Source of the DNA: Flavobacteriaceae bacterium
GTDB taxonomy: Bacteria > Bacteroidota > Bacteroidia > Flavobacteriales > Flavobacteriaceae
DNA length: 14,630 nucleotides
Direction: 5' to 3'
NCBI GenBank assembly: GCA_030834365.1
Contig: JAURFJ010000026.1
Span: 1 to 14,630, forward strand
The position numbers and the translations under genes are program-made. Shown here one piece after another: positions 5,284 to 12,976 of the stretch (its first letter is position 1; each line of letters starts with the position of its first letter). The notes under the pieces were generated by a model that did not search any database, was not told the origin of the DNA, and saw nothing but the letters and a program-made list of their open reading frames with translations.

Positions 5284-7364
5284 TCGACGTTGTCGTGCAA
5301 AAAAGAGTTGTTCGAACGAATCTGTTGATTTCCGTTGCTGTCGTCGCTTAAAGTAGTACGAGACACTTTGGCATCCGAAGGGATTTCATCAAAAGATACT
5401 CCCGCTCTCTTATAGGCCGGAACATTCTCAAAATCTTCAATTTTAGCTGTCTTGGCGTTGAATTGATGATTAAACTCTTTAAAGACCTTAATGCGTTGCT
5501 CTTTGCGCGCAGCCAAAATTTCTTGAGTCTCACTCAGACTCATTTCATACGGACTGCTCTGAGCAGTAGTAGGCTCTGCTGAAACCTGACTGGGCTCTTG
5601 GCTGGCGGAAAATGAGGTAAGTGTTTCTTCAACTTCTTTTGTCTTTAGCGTCATTCCCTGTTCAAAGTCATCATCGAAATCCAGTTCATAAGCACTGATC
5701 GTCTTTATCTTCTGGCTTACTGTTGTTTCATTAGTGGCTTCAGGTACGTCTGCCTTGGGCTCTTCAATCGGCTCATTTAAATCAAAGACCACCGTTCTGG
5801 GTTGTTCTTCTGAATCGCTGTCTTCATTATTGACCACAAGAGGTAATTCGAAGGCGAAATCACCGTAATCGTCTGTATTACTCGACCATACCTCCTCAGC
5901 TATCACTTCTATATTTCTAAGCAACTCGGTGGTATCAATTATGGTGAAATCTTCATGCGCGTCGTGATCTAGCACTTGCTCCTGGTGCCCATAAACGGTC
6001 TCATATTCGACTTCGACATTTCGCAGGGCTTCGAAATCAGACTCAACTTGATCGTGTTGCTCAAACAACGAAAAATCTACCTCTTGAGAATCGGAATCAA
6101 TCGTGGGCTCTTGCACTTCTTGAATAAAATCAGGCTCTTCATCTAGATCAAAGTCTAGCGTGTGAACGATACGCTCAGGCGTTTCTTCAGATTCATCCTC
6201 TTGGGTATTGGCATCTTCTGAATAAAATGAAGGCTCAGAGACAGCTGCTACTGCTTCTTCTTTGACCTCGATTGAACGGATCTCTTCACTGGTATCAAAT
6301 CCCAAAGAGGTGATGGCCGGTTCGGTCTCTCCATCTAGCGTGTGAATGATGCGCTGGGTCTCATGGCTAACAATGTAGTCTTGCTGGTCTAGGTTAAATC
6401 CGGTTGCGATTACGGTAACCGATATTTGATCTCCAAGATTAGCATCTTCACCGACACCCATTATTATATCTGCATTGTATCCGGCCTCTTGTTGAATGAA
6501 GTCATTGATCTCTCCAATTTCATCGAGTGTAATTTCTTCAGTGCCCGAAACGATGAGTAAGAGTACATTTTTAGCACCCTTAATCTTATTGTCGTTGAGC
6601 AGAGGGCTGTCTAAGGCATTCGAAATAGCCTTGAACGCGCGGTTTTCGCCAGACTCTCTAGAAGCACCCATAATGGCCGTTCCGCTGTTAGACAGCACGG
6701 TCTTGGCATCCCTTAAGTCAATGTTTTGAAGGTAGTGGTGAGTAATGACCTCGGCTATGCCTTTGGCTGCAGTGGCCAACACCTCATCTGCCTTTCCGAA
6801 ACCAGACTTAAATCCGAGATTGCCATAGATCTCTCTAAGCTTATTGTTATTAATCACAATGAGCGAATCTACGCAGGCGCGCAGTCGATCAATACCCTTC
6901 TGAGCCTGAGCGTGTCGGGTATTTCCCTCAAACTTAAACGGAATGGTTACAATACCAACCGTAAGTATTCCTAAGTCTTTAGACAATCCTGCAATTACGG
7001 GAGCAGCACCTGTTCCTGTTCCACCACCCATGCCCGCAGTGATGAATACCATTTTGGTATTGGTCTCTAGAAGGCCTTTAATTTCGTCTAACGACTCTAG
7101 CGCTGCCTGTTCACCGATTTCAGGATTTGCGCCAGCACCGAGTCCTTCAGTCAGAGAAATCCCCAATTGCACCTTATTGGGCACAGGGCTGTTATCTAGG
7201 GCCTGACGATCTGTATTACAGATCACGAAATCTACACCATTGATCCCTTCGCGGTACATGTGATTGATCGCGTTTCCGCCTCCACCACCAATACCGATGA
7301 CTTTAATGACGTTACTCTTGTGCTTGGGAAGATCAAATGTGATGGATTCAAAGTCTTGACTCAT
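5280..7364 (-). CDS. ftsZ: Cell division GTPase FtsZ, long form with extended acidic linker
   Basis: This is the tubulin-like GTPase that polymerises into the Z-ring. The N-terminal GTPase and activation domains span about residues 15-330: IKVIGIGGGGGNA (20-32), the tubulin signature GGGTGTGAAP (113-122), and the T7 loop NIDLRD (214-219). About 310 residues of acidic, low-hydrophobicity linker follow, then VPAYKR (648-653), which corresponds to the conserved C-terminal peptide, and a further 41-residue tail ending NSFLHDNVD. At 694 residues it is far longer than E. coli FtsZ (383) and long even for Bacteroidota. The linker contains repeated short motifs (RIIHTLD/RIVHTLD, LRNVEV/LRNIEV). It lies 20 bp after ftsA and is the last gene of the cluster. 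No Shine-Dalgarno sequence is visible; the upstream sequence is A-rich. Confidence 0.97.
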   Translation of the reverse strand: MSQDFESITFDLPKHKSNVIKVIGIGGGGGNAINHMYREGINGVDFVICNTDRQALDNSPVPNKVQLGISLTEGLGAGANPEIGEQAALESLDEIKGLLETNTKMVFITAGMGGGTGTGAAPVIAGLSKDLGILTVGIVTIPFKFEGNTRHAQAQKGIDRLRACVDSLIVINNNKLREIYGNLGFKSGFGKADEVLATAAKGIAEVITHHYLQNIDLRDAKTVLSNSGTAIMGASRESGENRAFKAISNALDSPLLNDNKIKGAKNVLLLIVSGTEEITLDEIGEINDFIQQEAGYNADIIMGVGEDANLGDQISVTVIATGFNLDQQDYIVSHETQRIIHTLDGETEPAITSLGFDTSEEIRSIEVKEEAVAAVSEPSFYSEDANTQEDESEETPERIVHTLDFDLDEEPDFIQEVQEPTIDSDSQEVDFSLFEQHDQVESDFEALRNVEVEYETVYGHQEQVLDHDAHEDFTIIDTTELLRNIEVIAEEVWSSNTDDYGDFAFELPLVVNNEDSDSEEQPRTVVFDLNEPIEEPKADVPEATNETTVSQKIKTISAYELDFDDDFEQGMTLKTKEVEETLTSFSASQEPSQVSAEPTTAQSSPYEMSLSETQEILAARKEQRIKVFKEFNHQFNAKTAKIEDFENVPAYKRAGVSFDEIPSDAKVSRTTLSDDSNGNQQIRSNNSFLHDNVD

Positions 7365-7384
7365 AATTGGAATTTTGTGCGTTT

Positions 7385-8698
7385 TTATTCGGATAGGTCG
7401 TCTATGACGTTCTTTATTTGGTTCATGGTTTTTCCAAACAGGCCTCCAAAGCTCTTTTTGGGTGTGGGCTGCTCGGGCGGAGTTTCTGTCTGCTCAGGTT
7501 CTGCCACTGCACGACGTTCTTTGTCCTTCATCTGCTGAATTTCAATGGCTTCCATTAACAAACCTACCGCAGTCGCGTAAAGTGGGCTGGCAATTTCATC
7601 GCTAGAATCACCGGCGAGGTGTTCGTTCGGATACCCTATTCGCGTGTCCATACCCGTGATGTACTCTACCACTTGCTTTAAGTGCTTCAGTTGGCTTCCA
7701 CCTCCTGTAATCACAATTCCGGCAATGAGCTTTTTCTTTTGCTCATCTTGACCGTAGCGTTTGATCTCAGCAAATACCGCCTCGATTATTTCAACCACCC
7801 GGGCGTGTATGATCTTCGAAAGCGTTTTTAGCGTAACCTCTTTAGGCTCTCTCCCTCTTAATCCAGGAATAGAAACCACCTCATTGTCTTTGTTTTCACC
7901 GGGCCATGCTGATCCAAACTTTACCTTGAGCAGTTCGGCTTGTTTTTCGATAATAGAGCAGCCTTCTTTGACGTCTTCGGTGATAATATTTCCGCCAAAT
8001 GGAATCACTGAGGTATGGCGAATAATGCCGTCTTTAAAAATGGCTAGGTCGGTGGTACCTCCTCCTATATCAATAAGGGCAACCCCCGCCTCTTTTTCTT
8101 CTTGGCTTAAAACGGCCTTTGCAGAAGCAATGGGTTCTAGGCAGACGTCGTCGACTCCAATGTTGGCACTCACAATGCAGCGGTGTATATTTCGAATAGA
8201 AGCCACTTGACCGACCACTACGTGAAAATTGGCCTCCAGTCGACTTCCGTACATTCCAATCGGTTCTTTGATCTCTGTCTGCGTATCTACCTTGTACTCT
8301 TGCGGAAGCACGTGCACAATCTCTTCACCAGGTAGCATCTGAAGCTTCTTCACCTGCAGTTGAAGCCGTCTCAAATCACCCTCATTAATGACCTCCTCGG
8401 CGTTCTCTCGAGTGATGTAGTCAGAATGTTGTAGCGAACGGATGTGTTGGCCCGCAATTCCGGCCACTACAGAGGAGATTTTCAAACCAGATATACCTTC
8501 AGCTTCCTCAACGGCTCGCTGAATAGACTGAACCGTTTGGGTGATATTATTCACCACGCCGCGATGCACCCCAAGGCTTTTTGACTTACCCATGCCAAGG
8601 ACTTCAACTTTGCCATATTCATTGAGACGCCCAATGATCGCTACAATTTTGGTTGTTCCAATGTCTAGCCCTACCGAGTAGGTTGATACTTCTTGCAT
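7385..8698 (-). CDS. ftsA: Cell division protein FtsA
   Basis: This actin-like ATPase tethers FtsZ to the membrane and recruits later division proteins. It has 437 residues from the ATG at 8698. Phosphate-1 motif GLDIGTTK is at 10-17, phosphate-2 DIGGGTTD at 210-217, and adenosine motif TGGGSQL at 331-337. The FtsA-specific 1C region lies between about 80 and 160. A proline- and glutamate-rich stretch (about 399-412) leads to a C-terminal segment SFGGLFGKTMNQIKNVIDDL (416-435), which looks amphipathic and may be the membrane-targeting helix. A longer form could start at GTG 8719 inside ftsQ, adding seven residues. I prefer ATG 8698 because it lies five bases after the ftsQ stop, follows an A-rich stretch and gives the usual N-terminus. 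ftsZ follows 20 bp downstream. Confidence 0.95.
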   Translation of the reverse strand: MQEVSTYSVGLDIGTTKIVAIIGRLNEYGKVEVLGMGKSKSLGVHRGVVNNITQTVQSIQRAVEEAEGISGLKISSVVAGIAGQHIRSLQHSDYITRENAEEVINEGDLRRLQLQVKKLQMLPGEEIVHVLPQEYKVDTQTEIKEPIGMYGSRLEANFHVVVGQVASIRNIHRCIVSANIGVDDVCLEPIASAKAVLSQEEKEAGVALIDIGGGTTDLAIFKDGIIRHTSVIPFGGNIITEDVKEGCSIIEKQAELLKVKFGSAWPGENKDNEVVSIPGLRGREPKEVTLKTLSKIIHARVVEIIEAVFAEIKRYGQDEQKKKLIAGIVITGGGSQLKHLKQVVEYITGMDTRIGYPNEHLAGDSSDEIASPLYATAVGLLMEAIEIQQMKDKERRAVAEPEQTETPPEQPTPKKSFGGLFGKTMNQIKNVIDDLSE

Positions 8699-8703
8699 AG
8701 CCG

Positions 8704-9423
8704 TTAAATTTTTGTGCACACCACCTGTCCATCGAACGCTAGACTTATTTTGCGGTAGCGTTCTACTAAATCGTCTTTTTCGGCCTTGATCATAAAGGCC
8801 GCATAATTATTCATTTTCGCTTCTAACTTTTTCAAATCACCCAACTCAATCTCAATAGACTGCGATCCCAACAGCAATTGATACCACGAATCCCTGACTT
8901 CAACAAGCCCAATCAAGTCGTCGCCGTAAAGCGGGTGAGCCTTCAAAAAGGCTATCGCGTCTCGAACTTCAGCGAAGTATTCGTTTGCCAAATCTCCCTT
9001 AATCACAGGCACTGAGGCCGTGTATGAAGGCGATAGAGGCATTTTCTGTGCATTGGAATCAATGTAAAACACTTCCTTACCCACCACCTTAACCACGGGT
9101 TCACGCTGAACGATCTCAGCCACTAACTTCCCAGAAATAGTGGAATACAACTCTGCATTAAAGACCATTTTATGGGCCTTTAATTGGTTTTCAACCTCAT
9201 TCAAAGCTATCCCTTCTTTGAGGGTGGCGGTGGAGGATTTCATTTTTTGTATCAACAATTTATTAACTGTATCTGCCGTAATAAAGGGGGTTTCTGCCGG
9301 AAATATGGCCACCACGATCTCCTGATAAGGCCTCCTGCTAAAGGCGATCTGCGCTTTTACAAAACATAAGGTGCTTAAGATGAGGGCACTTAACAAAAAC
9401 AACAACTTAAACCAAGCATTCAT
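8704..9423 (-). CDS. ftsQ: Cell division protein FtsQ/DivIB
   Basis: This 239-residue bitopic inner-membrane protein belongs to the FtsQ-FtsL-FtsB divisome complex. One transmembrane helix spans about residues 6-22 (KLLFLLSALILSTLCFV). The periplasmic part begins with a POTRA-like region (about 35-110), including ITADTVNKLL and LVAEIVQREPVVKV. A beta domain follows with YIDSNAQKMPLSPSYTASVPVIKG (120-143). The combination QREP plus KMPLSxxYxAxVPVI is the FtsQ pattern I associate with Bacteroidota. The family diverges strongly, so the position between murC and ftsA adds weight. The ATG lies inside the end of murC (17-bp overlap), suggesting translational coupling. The downstream gap to ftsA is five bases. 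Confidence 0.92.
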   Translation of the reverse strand: MNAWFKLLFLLSALILSTLCFVKAQIAFSRRPYQEIVVAIFPAETPFITADTVNKLLIQKMKSSTATLKEGIALNEVENQLKAHKMVFNAELYSTISGKLVAEIVQREPVVKVVGKEVFYIDSNAQKMPLSPSYTASVPVIKGDLANEYFAEVRDAIAFLKAHPLYGDDLIGLVEVRDSWYQLLLGSQSIEIELGDLKKLEAKMNNYAAFMIKAEKDDLVERYRKISLAFDGQVVCTKI

Positions 9424-10741
9424 CAGTCATCCATTGTTTAATAGGTTCAACAAGTTCAGCTATATCTCCTGCGCCAGCCGTGATCAACACCTGTAGTTCT
9501 TCTTGTTTCAAGCAGCCGAGAACCTCCTGTTTTGAACAGAGAATGGCCTTTTGGCCTAATTCGCTCACCAACTGTTTTGAGTTTATAGCTGAATTCGGTT
9601 GCTCGCGGGCGCCGTAAATCGGCAGAATAATCAGGCGATCAAATAAGTCCAATGCACTAATAAAGTCTGATTTCAATTGAATCGTTCGGCTGAAGAGGTG
9701 AGGCTGAAATACCAAGGTTAATTTTCGACCCGAGGCAAGGGCACGAGCAAAGTCATGCAAGGCCTTTAGCTCACTCGGATGATGTGCATAATCATCTAAA
9801 TACAATCGCTCTTTTTCTTGCACTACGACATTGAAACGTCGCTGAATTTGCGGGAGTGTCTCAAAAGCAGAAATCAGCTGGGCTTCATCGCAAAATTGAG
9901 CAGCAGCAGCGAATGCAGCTACAGCATTAAGCGCGTTGTGCAGGCCCACCGTATTTAATTTAATCTCATAATTTCCTTTGGGGGTCTTTAACTGATAACT
10001 ATCGAGATGGGTAGTCGATTGCATTGGGGTTATGCGGTAATCTGCCTGCTCGGTTAATCCATATCTAAGTCCGCTGAATGCGGCTGAAAGTGAGTCATGC
10101 ACGATACAGTTCGAGCGCGTCTGCTGCTGAAACTGAAGAAAGGTCTCTTCTAAGTCGTTTAAGTCAACATAACAATCTAAGTGATCTACCTCAACATTGG
10201 TGATCACCGAGCATTCGGGGCTCAAGGTTAAGAAAGAACGGTCGTACTCGTCGGCTTCTACCACCGCAAAATCGTCACCCCTATTGAAATAGTTTGTTCC
10301 AAACTCAGAAGATACGCCTCCTAAAAATGCGCTGAAACGCAAAGGAGACGACTTCAAAAAATGCGCTAAAAAGCTCGAGGTACTTGTTTTTCCATGAGTG
10401 CCCGCAATAGCTATAGTCTTGAATGGAATCAAAAATTCGGCTAGAAGCTGAGCACGCTTAATTAGCCTTAACTTCAGCTTTAGCGCCTGCTGACAGTGCA
10501 GGTGTTCTGTTGGCACAGCCGAAGTTCGCACCACAATCGAGTCAGCGGCTAGTGTATTTAGTACCGAAAAATCGCTGAGCTCTTGGGTGATTTTTGCCCC
10601 CATACCCTTGAGCAGTGCGGTCTGATCATTGACGTTTCTATCGTAGCCTGAGACTTCAAAACCCAATTGTATAGCATGCTGAGCTAAGGCCGACATCCCT
10701 ATTCCGGCTATTCCGATAAAGTAGATTTGCTTAGCGCTCAT
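9407..10741 (-). CDS. murC: UDP-N-acetylmuramate--L-alanine ligase MurC
   Basis: This 444-residue cytosolic Mur ligase adds L-alanine to UDP-MurNAc using ATP, the first peptide step of peptidoglycan precursor synthesis. The N-terminal Rossmann domain shows FIGIAGIGMSALA (8-20). The ATP-binding loop is AGTHGKTST (113-121). EADEYDRSF (162-170) and NVEVDHLD (182-189) carry acidic and metal-binding residues, and GLHNALNA (266-273) ends the central domain. The C-terminal domain has DDYAHHPSE (316-324) and FQPHLFSRT (345-353), both characteristic of MurC rather than MurD, E or F. The start ATG overlaps the murG stop by 11 bp, and the gene overlaps ftsQ by 17 bp. There is no murB or ddl between murC and ftsQ, unlike in many proteobacteria. 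Confidence 0.97.
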   Translation of the reverse strand: MSAKQIYFIGIAGIGMSALAQHAIQLGFEVSGYDRNVNDQTALLKGMGAKITQELSDFSVLNTLAADSIVVRTSAVPTEHLHCQQALKLKLRLIKRAQLLAEFLIPFKTIAIAGTHGKTSTSSFLAHFLKSSPLRFSAFLGGVSSEFGTNYFNRGDDFAVVEADEYDRSFLTLSPECSVITNVEVDHLDCYVDLNDLEETFLQFQQQTRSNCIVHDSLSAAFSGLRYGLTEQADYRITPMQSTTHLDSYQLKTPKGNYEIKLNTVGLHNALNAVAAFAAAAQFCDEAQLISAFETLPQIQRRFNVVVQEKERLYLDDYAHHPSELKALHDFARALASGRKLTLVFQPHLFSRTIQLKSDFISALDLFDRLIILPIYGAREQPNSAINSKQLVSELGQKAILCSKQEVLGCLKQEELQVLITAGAGDIAELVEPIKQWMTDECLV

Positions 10742-11822
10742 GAAGAATTTCTTTAATCAATTCAACAATTTCTTGTGCGGCGTGCGGACGCGCACTTTCT
10801 TTGAATCGATCACCCATACCGCTGGGCTGATCAACCTCGTCTACTAGTTGCTGCAAGAGCATTTCGGTATCCCTATTCATATCAGCTTCTCGAAGCAACA
10901 GGGCAGCACCTACCTCAGTAAGTGCCAAAGCATTCTTCGTTTGGTGATCTTCAGCCACATTAGGAGAGGGAATAAAAAGGGTGGGTTTACCCAGTATGGC
11001 CAATTCAGAGACTGCACCTGCTCCAGACCTAGAGATTACTGCATCGCACAGGGCATAGGCCAGATCCATTCGCTCTATAAACGAAGTGACTCTTACTCGC
11101 TCAGATTCGTAGAATTCATAGGTCTCAAAATAGCGAGGACCGCATTGCCAGAGTAATTGATACCCCTTGTCGGTTAATCTATTCAGGTATTCTGCCATCC
11201 AAGAATTCATGCGAGCAGAACCAAGACTTCCTCCGATTAGCAAAATAACCTTTCGATTGGGATCTAACCTGAAGTGTCTAGCCGCCTCTTCACGGGAGGC
11301 AAATAGATTCAACAGAGAAGGGCGCACCGGATTTCCTGTCAGTTCGATGCGGCTTTTCTTAAAGTAGCGCTGCATGTTATCGTAAGCGACACAGACAACT
11401 TTAGCCTTAGGGGCCAGCCATTTATTCACCAGACCGGCATAGGCGTTTTGTTCTTGCAGCACAAACGGAATTTTTTTGCGCGAGGCTGCATACAGCAGAG
11501 GTGCGCTAGCGAATCCGCCGGTGCCTATCACCAAATCGGGCTTAAACGTATGCAGAATTTCATAGGAGCGCTCCGTGCTCAACCACCATCTAAAGGGAAG
11601 CCACAAGTTGCGAATGCTCAATTTTCGATCTAATCCGGTAATGTTTAGTCCTTCGATGGCGTATCCGGCTTGAGGAACCTTCACCATCTCCATTTTATTC
11701 TTAGCACCAACAAACAATATGGTACAATCAGGATATGCTGCTCTCAACGCATCGGCAATTGCGATGGCCGGATAGATATGCCCCCCCGTACCGCCTCCAG
11801 ATAAAATGAAGGAGTAACTCAT
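10731..11822 (-). CDS. murG: UDP-N-acetylglucosamine--lipid I N-acetylglucosaminyltransferase MurG
   Basis: This 363-residue peripheral membrane GT-B glycosyltransferase transfers GlcNAc from UDP-GlcNAc to lipid I, giving lipid II at the inner membrane face. The N-terminal domain has the glycine-rich loop GGGTGGH (9-15), TGGF at 101-104 and QEQNAYAG (123-130). The C-terminal UDP-GlcNAc domain has TGNPVR (162-167), GGSLGS (197-202), SRSGAGAVSE (264-273) and AEDHQTKNA (290-298), all conserved in the family. The length is normal. The start codon overlaps the ftsW stop in a 4-base ATGA, and the end overlaps murC by 11 bp; both arrangements suggest coupled translation of the cluster. Confidence 0.97.
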   Translation of the reverse strand: MSYSFILSGGGTGGHIYPAIAIADALRAAYPDCTILFVGAKNKMEMVKVPQAGYAIEGLNITGLDRKLSIRNLWLPFRWWLSTERSYEILHTFKPDLVIGTGGFASAPLLYAASRKKIPFVLQEQNAYAGLVNKWLAPKAKVVCVAYDNMQRYFKKSRIELTGNPVRPSLLNLFASREEAARHFRLDPNRKVILLIGGSLGSARMNSWMAEYLNRLTDKGYQLLWQCGPRYFETYEFYESERVRVTSFIERMDLAYALCDAVISRSGAGAVSELAILGKPTLFIPSPNVAEDHQTKNALALTEVGAALLLREADMNRDTEMLLQQLVDEVDQPSGMGDRFKESARPHAAQEIVELIKEILHER

Positions 11823-12976
11823 GATACCGATACTTTTTTTGGTTTATGTTGAGCGGCACTGAGCACAATACCTATGGCTATGCACGTCATCCATATAGAA
11901 GTACCCCCCATGCTAATCAGAGGAAGGGGTTGGCCGGTGACCGGAACCAATTCAACTACCACAGCCATGTTCAACAGTGCCTGAAACACTATGGGTATAC
12001 CCAGTCCGACCACTAACAACTTTGCAAAAATGGCCTCGGCCGCATGTGCTATGACCACGATTCGAATCAAAAAAACGACATACAATAGCAATAAGATCAG
12101 CCCTCCCACAAGGCCATATTCCTCTACAATTATGGCGTAAATGAAGTCTGAAGTGCTTTGCGATATACGATTTTTAACTACGCTTTTGCCGGCACCCTTT
12201 CCGAAAATCCCTCCCTCAGCAACGGCTATTTTAGCCAAGGTGATTTGGTGTCGACTATCAGCAGAAGCTGTCTCCGGATTCAAAAAGGTTTCGACCCGGT
12301 TCTTCCAGGTGACCGCGCGATCAGAGGGTATAGACTCAGGCGACTTCATCAAAACGGTCAAGAATAAAGCGGCAGCTGCAGTAAGAGCTAGTGAAATGCC
12401 TATAAGGTACTTCAGCGGATATCCGCCAATAAAGCACAACACAAAAGCCATAAGTCCAATGATGGCCGCCGTAGAAAAATTCTGACTAAAGACCAATAAA
12501 ACGGTAAGCCCTATTGGAATCCAAAGGGGTAATATGCTTTCTGAAAACCTGATCGTACGTGCTTTGTTCTTAGCTAAGTAGCTAGCGATACACACCATAA
12601 GTACCACTTGTGCCAGCGTTGAGGGCTGAAAATTCATGTTGATCAGCGGAACGCGAACCCAACGATTGGCACTCACTCCGCCTATAGAGTTACCCATGGT
12701 TAAGGTATAGACCAAAAGTGCTACCACCGGAATAAAAAATAACCATCCTAAGACAGCGATTCGCTCTATGGCCAGCTTATGGGTGAGGTAGATCAGAAAG
12801 AATCCGGCCAGGAGTAAAAACATATGCTTAAAGAGCAATGTGCGTATCACTGAAACGCCCTCGTCAACGCTAATCTGAGTACCCGCGCTGTATACGGGCA
12901 AAAAAGAGAACAGGGCCAACAGCAATGTAATCGCCCACAGTGTTTTGTCTCCTTTAAGCAGATTAAACAGTTTCAT
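11819..12976 (-). CDS. ftsW: Septal peptidoglycan glycosyltransferase FtsW (SEDS family)
   Basis: This 385-residue polytopic membrane protein has about ten hydrophobic helices and belongs to the SEDS family, which polymerises lipid II; FtsW acts at the septum with its partner penicillin-binding protein. Visible marks are GGVSANRWVRVP (99-110), NFQPSTLAQ (115-123), QNFSTAAI (165-172), SDFIYAIIVEEYG (276-288), whose Asp277 matches the family's catalytic aspartate, and the C-terminal PLPLISMGGTS, equivalent to the LPFISYGGSS signature. It is called FtsW rather than RodA by its position in the cluster. The start ATG directly abuts the murD stop (TAA then ATG), and its TGA stop overlaps the murG start by four bases. 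In the usual FtsW segment Q-P-D-x-G-T the sequence reads QNFST. Confidence 0.95.
   Translation of the reverse strand: MKLFNLLKGDKTLWAITLLLALFSFLPVYSAGTQISVDEGVSVIRTLLFKHMFLLLAGFFLIYLTHKLAIERIAVLGWLFFIPVVALLVYTLTMGNSIGGVSANRWVRVPLINMNFQPSTLAQVVLMVCIASYLAKNKARTIRFSESILPLWIPIGLTVLLVFSQNFSTAAIIGLMAFVLCFIGGYPLKYLIGISLALTAAAALFLTVLMKSPESIPSDRAVTWKNRVETFLNPETASADSRHQITLAKIAVAEGGIFGKGAGKSVVKNRISQSTSDFIYAIIVEEYGLVGGLILLLLYVVFLIRIVVIAHAAEAIFAKLLVVGLGIPIVFQALLNMAVVVELVPVTGQPLPLISMGGTSIWMTCIAIGIVLSAAQHKPKKVSVS

Noticed and set aside
6496..7206. Several 77-87 codon plus-strand open frames antisense to ftsZ
   Set aside because: They mirror the conserved FtsZ GTPase domain on the other strand and show no domain or promoter of their own.
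7761..8210. 149-codon open frame antisense to ftsA
   Set aside because: It lies wholly inside a well-conserved ftsA and its translation is low-complexity Ser/Thr/Ile-rich sequence with no recognisable domain; a shadow frame.
8699..8719. GTG start extending FtsA by seven residues into ftsQ
   Set aside because: An ATG five bases after the ftsQ stop gives the usual FtsA N-terminus; the added residues match nothing I recognise. It remains possible but less likely.
9202..9209. Minus-strand TAGCTTTG inside ftsQ as a promoter for ftsA and ftsZ
   Set aside because: It matches TAnnTTTG, but a six-base-defined motif is expected a few times per strand by chance in a window this size, and it lies 500 bp from ftsA with no -33 element seen.
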